A DNA stretch of 64,000 nt. It comes from Cytophagales bacterium (GTDB lineage: Bacteria; Bacteroidota; Bacteroidia; Cytophagales; Cyclobacteriaceae). The stretch is taken from NCBI GenBank assembly GCA_017303795.1, contig JAFLBR010000003.1, forward strand, positions 62,001 through 126,000. The letters are read 5' to 3'. The position numbers and the translations under genes are program-made. How positions within the stretch are numbered: the stretch's first letter is position 1; every line of letters begins with the position of its first letter. This document shows, one piece after another, positions 33,227 to 42,342 of the stretch. Below the pieces are notes generated by a model that did not search any database, was not told the DNA's origin, and saw only the letters and a list, made by a program, of their open reading frames with translations.

Positions 33227-34916
33227 CATACAAAACTTTGCCTCCCAAAATTGTCATACTCACTTCCGTGGAAAGTATTTCCGCATCGGGTATAGTCATC
33301 AGGTCTTTGCTGAACACGACAAAATCGGCAAGCTTGCCTGCCTTGATCGAACCTTTTATTTTTTCTTCGAAAGCACCATAAGCGGCATCGAGCGTGTATG
33401 AGCGTAAAGCTTGTTGGCGCGTCATCTTTTCTTCAGGTTCAAATCCACCTTCTGGTTCACCTTTTAAAGTTTGACGCGTAACCGAAGCAAAGAAAGAGGC
33501 GATCGGATTTATCGGTTCAACCGGAACATCAGTACCATTAACAATTACTGCCCCCGACTTTAACAAAGACTGCCACATGTATGCACCCTCTTTAATGCGC
33601 TTCTCGCCTAACCTATCAATAGCCCAGGACCTGTCGGATGATAGGTGAATTGCCTGCATAGCCGGAATAACTCCCATCTTACCAAAGCGTGCAATATCAT
33701 TTGGGTGTAAATGTTGTGCGTGTTCAATCCGGTACCGATGATCTTTGTTTGCAGGATTTTCCGTGAAAGCAACTTCATACCGATCCAGAATCTCTTTGTT
33801 GGCTCTATCGCCAATGGCATGCGAACAAATCTGAAAGCCATACTTTAAACCTTCGCGGGAAATTTTAAGCACAGTATCCATTGAGAGTGTGGCCATGCCA
33901 CTAAAGTCGGTTCGATCGCTATAAGGCTCCAACAACCACGCACCGCGCGAACCAAGCGCTCCATCGCAATTCAATTTTATTGATCTAATGGTAAGAAGAT
34001 TTAAGGGATCAACTTCGGGGCCTTTGCGGAACCACTCATAAAGCAATTCGCTATCAAAACCGGTAAGCATTACATAAAGTCTGGTATTCAATTTACCGGC
34101 TTCTTTAAATTTTCTGAATAACTCAATGTTCTCGCGCGATACTCCCGCATCGTGAAAACTGGTGATACCATTTCGTAAGCTTGCCGCAATTGCCAGTTCA
34201 AGTGCCTGCTCATCCGTTTCGGTTGTGTTATCGGGAATGTATTGGGTTATTAATGATTGAGCTCTTTCATTAAACAAGCCTGTAGGATTTCCTAATTCAT
34301 CTAACAAGATTTCTCCGCCCTCGCCCAGATTTTTGCCAAGCTTCTCAACCGAAAGCTGATTCACTCCGGCAAGTTGCATGGCTTTGGCATTGGCAAAACC
34401 GGCATGGCCACTGGCGTGCCGCAGAAACACGGGGTTGTTTGGTGAAACTTCACTTAACAATTGATGTGTCTGAAAACCTTTAATCAACTTCTCAGGTTTG
34501 GTTGTCCATTTATCCTGATGCCAGCCTCTACCAATAATCCATTGGCCGGGTTGTGCTTTGGCAACAGCTTCTTTTACCTTCTCGACCATTTCATCGTAGC
34601 TGGTAATATTCATCAGGTCGAGGTTCAATTCATTGTACCCCAAACCCATAAAGTGTCCGTGGCCTTCAATGAAACCGGGCGTCATGGTTTTGCCAGCCAG
34701 ATCAATCACTTTGGTTTGTTCGCCTTCATATTTTGAAAGTCCGGCTAGGTTTCCGGCATATATAATTGTATCGCCTATAACAGCCACGGCCTCTACGGTT
34801 GCATTCTCGGTTTCAACTGTGTAGATCGTTCCGCCTTTTATAATGAGGTCGGCTGGGGTTTTAAATGAACAAGCTGATAACCAAAGCATGCACGTAGTAA
34901 AAACAATCGCTCGCAT
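33216..34916 (-). CDS. Amidohydrolase lipoprotein (YtcJ / Amidohydro_3 family)
   Basis: A 566-residue protein with a lipoprotein signal (TTCMLWLSAC). Then IIKGGTIYTVE, KTMTPGFIEGHGHFMGLG (HxH metal motif), a middle RGWHQDKW, later CSHAIGDRANKEILD and IEHAQHL with metal-binding His residues, and VNGTDVPVEPINP. The C-terminal IKAGKLADFVVFSKD closes the beta-sandwich. The family hydrolyses amide or ester bonds in diverse small molecules; the substrate is unpredictable. Location is the envelope, unlike cytoplasmic YtcJ. Confidence 0.88.
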   Translation of the reverse strand: MRAIVFTTCMLWLSACSFKTPADLIIKGGTIYTVETENATVEAVAVIGDTIIYAGNLAGLSKYEGEQTKVIDLAGKTMTPGFIEGHGHFMGLGYNELNLDLMNITSYDEMVEKVKEAVAKAQPGQWIIGRGWHQDKWTTKPEKLIKGFQTHQLLSEVSPNNPVFLRHASGHAGFANAKAMQLAGVNQLSVEKLGKNLGEGGEILLDELGNPTGLFNERAQSLITQYIPDNTTETDEQALELAIAASLRNGITSFHDAGVSRENIELFRKFKEAGKLNTRLYVMLTGFDSELLYEWFRKGPEVDPLNLLTIRSIKLNCDGALGSRGAWLLEPYSDRTDFSGMATLSMDTVLKISREGLKYGFQICSHAIGDRANKEILDRYEVAFTENPANKDHRYRIEHAQHLHPNDIARFGKMGVIPAMQAIHLSSDRSWAIDRLGEKRIKEGAYMWQSLLKSGAVIVNGTDVPVEPINPIASFFASVTRQTLKGEPEGGFEPEEKMTRQQALRSYTLDAAYGAFEEKIKGSIKAGKLADFVVFSKDLMTIPDAEILSTEVSMTILGGKVLYEKK

Positions 34917-34997
34917 ATTTAGTAATTAAAAGTTTTCTATTAAGGTATATTTTTAAACCTATTTAAGTATTTTAGTAAACTCTAAAGTTAAAAATTA

Positions 34998-36191
34998 ATG
35001 ACCGCGAAATTACTAATCTTCTTTTTTGGATTTATAATTTGTTTTAAGGTCTTCGGACAAAATGGATATTCAAATGGATACATAATAACAATTGATGGAG
35101 TTAAAAAAGACTGTCTGGTTCGGAATAAAGATACATTCGTGACACCAAACAGGATTAGAGTTCTTTATCCAAATGAAAACGAACCTAAAGATCTAGGTAC
35201 TGACTTGATCAAAGAGTTTGGTTTTGAAAATCATCGATTTATTCGAGCCAAAGTTAATATCGACCAATCCAGTCAGGACGCAAGGTACTTAAGCGCAGAG
35301 AGTAGGCCGAATTGGATTGAAAAGGAAGTTTTTTTGCGCTTTCTTGTTGATGGTAAAGCTGATCTCTTTCATTTTTATGAAGATGGTAAAGAATTGTACT
35401 TCTTTCGAATGGATACCTTAGAAATAGTACCCCTTGTCTACAAGTTATACCTAACTCCTCACCGAACAAGTTTAAGTGAAAACACCCGTGGTTATCAACT
35501 CAGCGCTGCCGCCAAAAACCTTACGTTTATAAGTCAGCTTAATTCAAGTTTTGCAAATTGCCCGGATTTCAAAAAATATACTATTAAATCTATCAACTAT
35601 AACCGATCATCATTGGTAAAAGCTTTTAAGGAATACAATAGTTGTATGAACAGCAGCAGTGAAACGTATTCCGATTTGACAATGGAGGTTAAGTTTAGAT
35701 TAAGGCCGGGTATTGATCTATCTACTTCTTCATTCAAGTATTACCATAACACAGTTTATGATCCTTCAATGAACTTTCGATTTGGTGTGGAGATGGCATT
35801 AATTCTTCCCTATAACAAGAAGAAATGGGAAATACTCATCGAGCCAGCATTCCAAAACTACACTACCCCCCAACCAATAGACCTTAAATATCAGTCCATA
35901 GAGTTAAGTAGTGGATTACGATACAAAATTCCTATTGCAGCAGAAACAAAATTATTTTTAAATACACAACTTGTAATCGATATACCTCTTAAAATCACAG
36001 GAAAATGGCCAAATACCACATCGTTCGAATCAAATTCATTAAGGATGTTAAACACTACCGGAGGAGGAGCATCGTTTAAAAAATTTCAACTTGAATACAG
36101 GTTTTATTCCAAAAGAACTCGATTTGATGGGCTGGGGGCACCTATCTTTGATTTTGTAAAATCGTCTATTATTCTGTCTTACGAATTATAA
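34998..36191 (+). CDS. Secreted protein of unknown function, relative of the 6557-7318 product
   Basis: A 397-residue protein with a signal peptide (MTAKLLIFFFGFIICFKVFG). The first half (IITIDGVKKDCLVRN, RIRVLYPNE, ELYFFRMDTLEIVPLVYKLY) and the cysteine pair NCPDFKK ... KEYNSCMNSS, 28 residues apart, repeat the plan of the 6557 gene. The second half (about 225-397) has alternating strands ending with FVKSSIILSYEL and looks like an outer-membrane beta-barrel. The sequence is AT-rich relative to neighbours. A similar secreted gene follows 45 bases later. No named family recognised. Confidence 0.68.
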   Translation: MTAKLLIFFFGFIICFKVFGQNGYSNGYIITIDGVKKDCLVRNKDTFVTPNRIRVLYPNENEPKDLGTDLIKEFGFENHRFIRAKVNIDQSSQDARYLSAESRPNWIEKEVFLRFLVDGKADLFHFYEDGKELYFFRMDTLEIVPLVYKLYLTPHRTSLSENTRGYQLSAAAKNLTFISQLNSSFANCPDFKKYTIKSINYNRSSLVKAFKEYNSCMNSSSETYSDLTMEVKFRLRPGIDLSTSSFKYYHNTVYDPSMNFRFGVEMALILPYNKKKWEILIEPAFQNYTTPQPIDLKYQSIELSSGLRYKIPIAAETKLFLNTQLVIDIPLKITGKWPNTTSFESNSLRMLNTTGGGASFKKFQLEYRFYSKRTRFDGLGAPIFDFVKSSIILSYEL

Positions 36192-36236
36192 TTTAATTTA
36201 TAAGGAGATTATGGTTAAGCTCATGAGACCTCTAAT

Positions 36237-36923
36237 ATGAAAAGGTTATTTTTTTCAATAGTGCTATGCATGACAGTTCTGTCTACACATGCTCAGGACG
36301 TAGGGTTATCATTCTCCTATTTCATTCCACGTAATGGATATTTCTCTACACCCATTAGTCCGTTTTCATTTCGGGGGTTGGGTGTAAGTTTGAACCGGTT
36401 TGTTGCATTGGAGACAGGCATTTCACTCTACCGCATGTCGGGCATGAACATGCTTGATCTTCCGTTCAGCACGAAAGATCCCTTGCTTGGGCCTAACTTT
36501 ACACTCTTTGTTCCTGCAGAATTAGTTCTGGAATTTAAAGGCAAACAAGCTGAGTTTGATATTAAAGGTGGTGGCTTTGCTTTTTATGGATTCGATCAAA
36601 AATTAAATCTTGGAAACTTTGATCGAGCCATTCGATTGCATGAAAGTTGGGATGTGGCTAACTCAGACTTAAACTTCGAAAACAATCCCGGTTTTGGATT
36701 TCTGGCTGGGGTAGAATTTACCGTGCCAGTAACGCGACAGTTTTCTTTATCGCTTGAAATTAATTACCTGATGGGTACGGCAAAGTTTCCACTGCGTGGA
36801 TCGTACACAGGCGGCACAACAGTAAACGGATTAGAAACTATTGATGTTGATTATAAAGATGCCAAAGTAGATTTTACCGGACTTGAGTTTTCAATTGGTG
36901 TTACCTTCGGGTCGGGGCGGTAA
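36237..36923 (+). CDS. Putative outer-membrane beta-barrel protein
   Basis: A 228-residue protein with a signal peptide (MKRLFFSIVLCMTVLSTHAQ) and alternating hydrophobic strands rich in aromatic residues (VGLSFSYFIPRNGYF, FGFLAGVEFTVPVTRQFSLSLEINYL, LEFSIGVTFGSGR). This is a small barrel of the porin/OmpA-like beta-barrel type common in Bacteroidota, with no specific family recognised. A GGAG ribosome-binding-like stretch lies about 30 bases upstream. The last 33 bases overlap the CapA-family gene on the opposite strand. Confidence 0.62.
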   Translation: MKRLFFSIVLCMTVLSTHAQDVGLSFSYFIPRNGYFSTPISPFSFRGLGVSLNRFVALETGISLYRMSGMNMLDLPFSTKDPLLGPNFTLFVPAELVLEFKGKQAEFDIKGGGFAFYGFDQKLNLGNFDRAIRLHESWDVANSDLNFENNPGFGFLAGVEFTVPVTRQFSLSLEINYLMGTAKFPLRGSYTGGTTVNGLETIDVDYKDAKVDFTGLEFSIGVTFGSGR

Positions 36924-38240
36924 CTCCAGATCAGTTCTGCGCACCACGCGCAATCTGCGTAAGCTGGTGCTACCTGCAACTTGTAACAATGCTTGTTTGG
37001 CTAATTCATAATCATAAAAGATACCCAGCATCCGCACTTCACTTTCTTTAGTCAGGTGTAAGCCATAAAATTTTATTAGTGGGTTTTCCAACAATACCGA
37101 ATCCACAACCACATCATCAGTCAGTCTGATGGAATAGACAACTGAATCAGGCAATTGTGATTGCATTCGTTCCCTTATGCTCACATTATGTTTTGAAAGT
37201 AACGCCCGCGAATCTTTTGTAAAAAGAGTCATCGCATCGCGCGCTACTTTATCTTTTATAAAAATGGTATCGCCTTCAAAATACCGGAGCGGTCGCATTA
37301 CAAACTCTGTCGATTTCTGTACCCACTCCAACTCATATTCTGAATTATGGATTGACGTTGCTGCCATAGAATCCTTAACAACCTTTTGTAAATCTACCCA
37401 CAACATAGCGCCACCATCGCGGTAACGCGGCCGCTGCCCCGACACAAAATTGCCGAGCGAATAAACCACTAACTGATCGCGCTCTTTGTTCCACTCCATC
37501 GGCTGCAACACATGCGGGTGTGCACCAATCACTAACTTGGCGCCTTCGCGGAAGCAAAGTTTTGTTAATCGTTTTTGCTCCGCATTGGGTAAACTTTGAT
37601 ACTCGGCACCCCAATGCATGAACACAATAATCGCATCGGTTTTTTGATCGCGCGCTTTTGCCAGATCGAGCTTTAGCTGCACCGTATCAATCAGGTTTAC
37701 AATGTTAGGTTTGGTTATCGGAATGCCGTTGGTTCCATACGTATAATTCAACAGGGAAAGTCTGAAACCATTTTTTTCAATGATTAAGGGATAGGTATTG
37801 GCCCGCGCAACAGAATCCACAAATGTACCGGTGTGTAAAAAATGTAATGAATCCAGCACGCGTATGGTTCGCTCCACGCCTTTTTTTCTACGATCTACAC
37901 TGTGGTTGTTGGCCGTAACCAGCACATCAAAACCGGTTCGCTTAAGTTCAACCGCCAGCGCATCGGGCGCACTGAATTGCGGATAACCTTTGTAGGGCGC
38001 ACCCGCCAACGTAAGTTCAAGATTACCAATAGCCAGATCGGCCGAGCGAATAATCGGAGCCACGTATTCAAAACACGCGGAGTAATCATACTTCTTCGAC
38101 ACCGGATCGAACGCGGTTGTAATGTTTGAATCATGTTGCATGATATCGCCCACAAATAATAATGAAAGCCGAGTGGTGTCTTGCGCAACTGCCATCGCGC
38201 AAAGCATTAAAGCAAAAAATGTTAGTACCTGTTTATTCAT
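36891..38240 (-). CDS. CapA-family (PGA_cap) metallophosphatase-like protein
   Basis: A 449-residue protein with a signal peptide (MNKQVLTFFALMLCAMAVAQ). The PGA_cap domain (about residues 25-290) shows LLFVGDIMQHDSN, ADLAIGNLELTLAG, VLVTANNHSVDRRKKGVERT, FMHWGAEYQSLPN and LVIGAHPHVLQPMEW. CapA proteins are linked to poly-gamma-glutamate export, but most Bacteroidota members are stand-alone with unknown role. The C-terminal part (about 390-449) has an SPOR-like YDYELAKQALLQVAGS segment, weakly supported. Genes for PGA synthesis are absent here. Confidence 0.87.
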   Translation of the reverse strand: MNKQVLTFFALMLCAMAVAQDTTRLSLLFVGDIMQHDSNITTAFDPVSKKYDYSACFEYVAPIIRSADLAIGNLELTLAGAPYKGYPQFSAPDALAVELKRTGFDVLVTANNHSVDRRKKGVERTIRVLDSLHFLHTGTFVDSVARANTYPLIIEKNGFRLSLLNYTYGTNGIPITKPNIVNLIDTVQLKLDLAKARDQKTDAIIVFMHWGAEYQSLPNAEQKRLTKLCFREGAKLVIGAHPHVLQPMEWNKERDQLVVYSLGNFVSGQRPRYRDGGAMLWVDLQKVVKDSMAATSIHNSEYELEWVQKSTEFVMRPLRYFEGDTIFIKDKVARDAMTLFTKDSRALLSKHNVSIRERMQSQLPDSVVYSIRLTDDVVVDSVLLENPLIKFYGLHLTKESEVRMLGIFYDYELAKQALLQVAGSTSLRRLRVVRRTDLELPPRPEGNTN

Positions 38241-38295
38241 GTGCCAACAATATACGATTTATGATTTACGAGGTACGTTAACAAGTATCGTTATG

Positions 38296-38934
38296 TCAAT
38301 AAGCGATCACTTTGTTTTCTGCAATTACAAAAATTCTATCGTCTTTTTTGGGTTTAATCCGGGCTGTTCCTGTAAACGAACCAAATGCCGGAAGAATACC
38401 TTGTTGTTTTCCAAAATAAAAACATGGCAATGTTACCGATTGCCGCCCGGTACCCCGCAATTGCACAGCCGGATGGATGTGGCCTGATAGATTATACACA
38501 CCTTGCGGGATGGTTTCCAGCGGTTCGTGCGTAAGCAAGAAATTACCCAACTGATATTCATTTACATGCACCAACAAATTATGGCGTTCATATTGCAGCG
38601 CACTTAAAATATCATGATTGCCCAACACCAACTCGAACGAACAACTTGCAAAATGCCTGCACACCCGGCCCAGCACTTCCCACTCTTCGTTATAATGACT
38701 GTGAAATAAATCGCCCAAAAAAATTACACGCTCAGCTTTGGTAGTTTGCAAAATTGAAATGAGCAGATCGGTATTTTTATCGTTTGCCTTTGGCGGAACC
38801 GGAATACCCGACTTGCGGAAATGATTGATCTTTCCAAAATGCAAATCGGCTAACAAAACAGTGTTTCTGTTTTTAAGCCACATCGCTTTTTGGGGCATTA
38901 ACTCAATAACTTCATCTAAAATCTCAACTTCCAT
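38296..38934 (-). CDS. pdeM: Ligase-associated DNA damage response endonuclease PdeM
   Basis: A calcineurin-like metallophosphoesterase. The start at 38934 (MEVEILDEVIELMPQKAMWL, 212 residues) fits the family N-terminus; a start at 38967 adds 11 residues. Metal motifs: LLADLHFGK (DxH), VIFLGDLFHS (GD), LVLGNHDIL (GNHD), SGHIHPAV (GHxH). PdeM is the nuclease encoded with the ligD-like ligase, Lhr helicase and exonuclease of a bacterial DNA-repair set; those partners are not next to it here. Cytoplasmic. Confidence 0.87.
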   Translation of the reverse strand: MEVEILDEVIELMPQKAMWLKNRNTVLLADLHFGKINHFRKSGIPVPPKANDKNTDLLISILQTTKAERVIFLGDLFHSHYNEEWEVLGRVCRHFASCSFELVLGNHDILSALQYERHNLLVHVNEYQLGNFLLTHEPLETIPQGVYNLSGHIHPAVQLRGTGRQSVTLPCFYFGKQQGILPAFGSFTGTARIKPKKDDRIFVIAENKVIAY

Positions 38935-39112
38935 TCCAGACCGGTTCAACAAACCGCAAATTGTCATAATTCATCGTACTAAAAAATGGCCAATCAAGTC
39001 CGCTAAAAAATTTCTTACGCACTGATAATCATTGCCTTGAGTCATTTTTATTGGATCAAAAAGTAGCTCCCACTCCTTTTCTTAAATCTAAATTGGTAAC
39101 ATTACCTTAACA

Positions 39113-39140
39113 TTGACCTATACTCAACCCTGTACCTTTA
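39113..39140 (+). promoter_or_regulatory. Putative promoter of the phosphate transporter, TTG-N18-TACCTTTA
   Basis: TTG at 39113-39115 and TACCTTTA at 39133-39140 are near-consensus, 22 bases before the ATG at 39162. The last base differs from TAnnTTTG. Confidence 0.45.
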
Positions 39141-39161
39141 CCGCACTTCTATACCTATAGT

Positions 39162-40574
39162 ATGTTCGACTTAGAGCTCTCCTACACCATTCTACTCATT
39201 GTCTGTTTATTGGCTGCCTGCGGGTTTGAATTTGTAAATGGCTTTCACGATACGGCCAATGCTGTAGCTACTGTTATTTATACCAATTCGCTTAAGCCGT
39301 GGGTTGCTGTTATCTGGTCGGGCATTTGTAATGCGGTTGGGGTTTTTCTGGGTGGGATAACCGTGGCAATGGGCATTGTAAATCTGCTACCGGTTGAATC
39401 TTTAGTCGATCAGAACATTGCACACAGCCTGGCTATGGTAATGGCGCTTTTGCTTAGCGCGATCTTTTGGAATTTATTAACGTGGTATCTTGGTATTCCT
39501 TGTTCTAGTTCGCATACATTAATTGGTTCTATATTCGGAGTAGGTCTCGCATATTCTTTACTACCTGATGCCAATGAGGCTGCCGTAAGATGGGGCGAAG
39601 CACAAAAAATTGGAACCTCTCTCTTAATCTCACCTTTGTTTGGTTTCTCGCTCACCATCATCCTCATGTTTTTATTGCGCAACCTTACCAAAAATACCGA
39701 TGCAGGCGATGGACTATTTAAAGAACCAAAGAAAAACCAGCCGCCACCGTGGTGGATCCGGATCATATTAATTCTTACCTGTACAGCTGTGAGTGGTTTC
39801 CATGGTTCGAACGATGGCCAGAAAGGCGTGGGCTTAGTGATGTTAATTTTAATTGGAATTGTTCCGGCATACTTTGCACTAAATCCATCCTTTACACCAT
39901 CGCGATTAAGCGATCCTCTAAAGAAAATTGAAATTACCATTAACGGACTGGATGGTTCACCGCTTGCGCAATCCGATAAAGCAAAACTGGATAGTTCTAA
40001 AGTGATGACTGCGCGTTTGATCACACAAGTAAGTGGCTTGGCATCCGTAGGCAGCATTGAATCGAACGATCGGTTTTTGGTGCGCAAGGATATTATGTTG
40101 CTAAACACCAACATTAAATCGCTAACCAGCAACGATGAGCTTGCTATGAGCGAAGCCGATAAAAAAATACTTAACGATAACATGAAGTCAGTGCGAAAAA
40201 TTACGGACTACTCGCCTCAATGGGTAATTGTAATGATTGCACTATCACTTGGTTTAGGTACAATGATTGGCTGGAAGCGAATTGTAAAAACCATTGGCGA
40301 AAAAATTGGTAAAGAACATTTAACCTATGCGCAGGGGGCCAGTGCAGAATTAGTTGCCTCCACCACCATCGGACTTTCTACTGCCTTTGGTTTACCGGTA
40401 AGTACCACGCACGTATTGTCATCCGGTATTGCCGGCTCAATGGTTGCGAGCAAGGGTGTAAAAAATCTGCAACCCGATACCGTGCGCAATATTTTAATTG
40501 CCTGGTTGCTTACTTTACCTGTGGTGATGGTAATGGCGGGTACGTTGTTTTTGATCTTTAGAGCGACATTTTAA
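39162..40574 (+). CDS. Inorganic phosphate transporter, PiT family
   Basis: A 470-residue inner-membrane protein with the duplicated PiT signature: FEFVNGFHDTANAVATVIYTNSL near the N-terminus and GFHGSNDGQKGVGLVML at about residues 208-224. A cytoplasmic or periplasmic loop of roughly 120 residues (Ser/Asp-rich, about 250-350) separates the halves, followed by ASTTIGLSTAFGLPVSTTHVLSSGIAG. It imports phosphate with protons or sodium. No PhoU-like regulator gene is adjacent. The first copy of a structured repeat lies just downstream. Confidence 0.92.
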   Translation: MFDLELSYTILLIVCLLAACGFEFVNGFHDTANAVATVIYTNSLKPWVAVIWSGICNAVGVFLGGITVAMGIVNLLPVESLVDQNIAHSLAMVMALLLSAIFWNLLTWYLGIPCSSSHTLIGSIFGVGLAYSLLPDANEAAVRWGEAQKIGTSLLISPLFGFSLTIILMFLLRNLTKNTDAGDGLFKEPKKNQPPPWWIRIILILTCTAVSGFHGSNDGQKGVGLVMLILIGIVPAYFALNPSFTPSRLSDPLKKIEITINGLDGSPLAQSDKAKLDSSKVMTARLITQVSGLASVGSIESNDRFLVRKDIMLLNTNIKSLTSNDELAMSEADKKILNDNMKSVRKITDYSPQWVIVMIALSLGLGTMIGWKRIVKTIGEKIGKEHLTYAQGASAELVASTTIGLSTAFGLPVSTTHVLSSGIAGSMVASKGVKNLQPDTVRNILIAWLLTLPVVMVMAGTLFLIFRATF

Positions 40575-40634
40575 CGTTGATTCTTACTGTTCTTTTTTGT
40601 TAGAAATTTAACCACCGATTTAGTATTAAAAATG

Positions 40635-40700
40635 AAAAGCATCATCTATCAAGAAGATGCCCGTCAATAAAAGCATCGTTGCGAAATGGAGATGATGCTT
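40635..40700. repeat. Structured dispersed repeat, copy 1
   Basis: Two successive GCATC...GATGC hairpins. The outer arms AAGCATCATCT (40637-40647) and AGATGATGCTT (40690-40700) are perfectly complementary over 11 bases. The core AAAAGCATCGTTGCGAAATGG is shared with copies at 41518-41597 and 42221-42303. It lies between the convergent PiT and 40785-41450 genes, where it could also end transcription. Confidence 0.75.
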
Positions 40701-40784
40701 GATATCAACTCATCAAAGACTTGGAAGGTTTCTGATTAATTAGGATAATCAAACACACAATCATTAAGACCAGACGAGTTGAAA

Positions 40785-41450
40785 TTACTTCAACGAGCCG
40801 ATCTGCAAATTGGAAAAATAACCATCAGTGCCAGGGCCAACCCAAAGTGCGATTGCACCGCTAGACTTTCCAGACTTAAGATCTTGCACAATCAGACAAG
40901 GCTGGCTTGCTCCATTTACATATAACCTGGCTTTATCATCCTTCACTTCAATTTTCAAATGAGTCCACTCTCCTATCACCATATCAGCATACGATTCATA
41001 AGCACCGGGATTCTCTTCACGAAGTTTGAACCAAGTGTATTTAGGATGTGAAATATATTGTACGCTGTGATTCCTTCTAAGTTGATCTTCGGCACGACCA
41101 TTTGTAGGGCGAATGTAAAAACACTCGTATCGAATAGAGTCTGTGTTCCGCACCCGAAATGCCAGTCCAATAAAACCACGGGCTCCCTCGCCTGCATTAG
41201 GCAATGTTGTACCGGCTACATCCAATTCAATTATTCCGCTCTCGAAATTTTGATTCTTTATAATAGCAATTGTCTCGCCTTCTCCTGAAGCCATAATACG
41301 CAACGCTTTCTTTCCTTTGTACGAAACATCTTCCAGCTTCACATTAACAGGTTCAATTTTCTGTACTGAAAGTGGTATTGACTGTGACCATGCAGGTATA
41401 GTTACACAACACATGATAACAATACTAAGATTTAGGACAGTGCGAATCAT
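40785..41450 (-). CDS. Secreted ConA-like lectin/glucanase-fold protein
   Basis: A 221-residue protein with a signal peptide (LSIVIMCCVTIPAWS). FESGIIELDVAG, GFIGLAFRVRNTDSIRYECFYIRP, WTHLKIEVKDDKARLYVNG and SGAIALWVGPGTDGYFSNLQI form the jelly-roll pattern of laminin-G / 3-keto-disaccharide hydrolase (DUF1080-like) domains. Catalytic residues are not evident; it may bind or cleave carbohydrate in the periplasm. It stands alone between two copies of a structured repeat. Confidence 0.72.
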   Translation of the reverse strand: MIRTVLNLSIVIMCCVTIPAWSQSIPLSVQKIEPVNVKLEDVSYKGKKALRIMASGEGETIAIIKNQNFESGIIELDVAGTTLPNAGEGARGFIGLAFRVRNTDSIRYECFYIRPTNGRAEDQLRRNHSVQYISHPKYTWFKLREENPGAYESYADMVIGEWTHLKIEVKDDKARLYVNGASQPCLIVQDLKSGKSSGAIALWVGPGTDGYFSNLQIGSLK

Positions 41451-41517
41451 ACGATAGGTGTTTTGATGAATGGAGAAATCTTAAAATAACTCTAACGTAG
41501 ATCAATGAATATGGTTA

Positions 41518-41597
41518 GGCTTCAACATTGTCTCTCGAAGAGGAAGATGTTCAACACTTCAACAAAAAGCATCGTTGCGAAATGGAGACAATGTCTG
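41518..41597. repeat. Structured dispersed repeat, copy 2
   Basis: The outer arms ACATTGTCTC and GAGACAATGT are perfect complements over 10 bases, and the inner segment AAAAAGCATCGTTGCGAAATGG matches copy 1. The outer stem sequence differs from copies 1 and 3 at paired positions on both sides, so pairing is kept. Confidence 0.72.
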
Positions 41598-41603
41598 ACC
41601 GAT

Positions 41604-42098
41604 TTAATCTTCCTCCCACGGCATTTCAGGATCAAACGGCACGTCATCATCCGGATCTTTATCAAAAGGACCAACACCGGGCGGATTAAATAATCCCCAG
41701 CGATCAATAATATAATTCCACTGATCGAAGCTGGCAACCCAATCGATAAAGAGCAGCCGATACTCTTCCAACAGATCTCTTACGATTTGGAAATACGCTA
41801 CTTCTTTGAAGTCAAACATTTCTAATGAATGATTGGTAATCATCAGGTCGCGTGCGGCTTTGCGAATGATAGCCGCGGCCTCCATCCGGATGTCATATAA
41901 ATCTCCGCTGCAAGCTCCGCCAACTTTTACCGTAAGCAGCGCAGCATCGGAAATCATGTTTGCCTTAATGTGTTGCAAGGGCGAGTCTTCCTCATTCGGA
42001 ATCAACTCAGCAATTTTATGTACCACATCAAAAATTTCTTTTCCCTTTCTGAAAAGCGGAATGGCTGTGGGATCGAGATGTTCTTCAGGGTTTCGCAT
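41604..42098 (-). CDS. Hypothetical helical protein with acidic C-terminus
   Basis: A 164-residue cytoplasmic protein. The body is helical (LFRKGKEIFDVVHKIAELI, MISDAALLTVKVGGACSGDL, IRMEAAAIIRKAARDLMI, EVAYFQIVRDLLEEYRLLF), consistent with a four-helix bundle. The tail is acidic and Pro-rich (FDKDPDDDVPFDPEMPWEED). No signal, no recognised family. It stands alone between repeat copies 2 and 3; its stop is seven bases from copy 2. Confidence 0.65.
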   Translation of the reverse strand: MRNPEEHLDPTAIPLFRKGKEIFDVVHKIAELIPNEEDSPLQHIKANMISDAALLTVKVGGACSGDLYDIRMEAAAIIRKAARDLMITNHSLEMFDFKEVAYFQIVRDLLEEYRLLFIDWVASFDQWNYIIDRWGLFNPPGVGPFDKDPDDDVPFDPEMPWEED

Positions 42099-42220
42099 AG
42101 TTAACGGTGCCGTGTAAGTTGTTGAATATAAGGTATTTCAAGTATCAATTACAAATTACTCAATTGATTGAGTAATTATACTCAGTGTGTTTTTGAAATG
42201 TTATTAAGGGATCTTTTTAA

Positions 42221-42303
42221 GCTTCAAGCATCGTCTTTCAAAGACTCAAAGAAGGATGCCTCGCCAATAAAAAGCATCGTCCCGAAACGGAGACGATGCC
42301 TTA
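42221..42303. repeat. Structured dispersed repeat, copy 3
   Basis: GCATCGTCT near 42228-42236 pairs with AGACGATGC near 42291-42299, and an inner GATGC...GCATC pair is also present. It lies between the divergent starts of the 41604-42098 gene and the Fic gene, so unlike copy 1 it cannot be a terminator for a neighbouring gene. Confidence 0.73.
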
Positions 42304-42342
42304 ATATAAAGATAAAATTCAGTAGATTTATTCAATATTATT

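Noticed and set aside
36891-38240. Poly-gamma-glutamate capsule locus around the CapA-family gene
   Set aside because: None of the synthesis genes (CapB/CapC types) is in the neighbourhood; only the CapA-like domain is present.
39410-40183. Long antisense frame (257 codons) opposite the phosphate transporter
   Set aside because: It is fully inside a strongly supported PiT gene, and its translation shows no family features.
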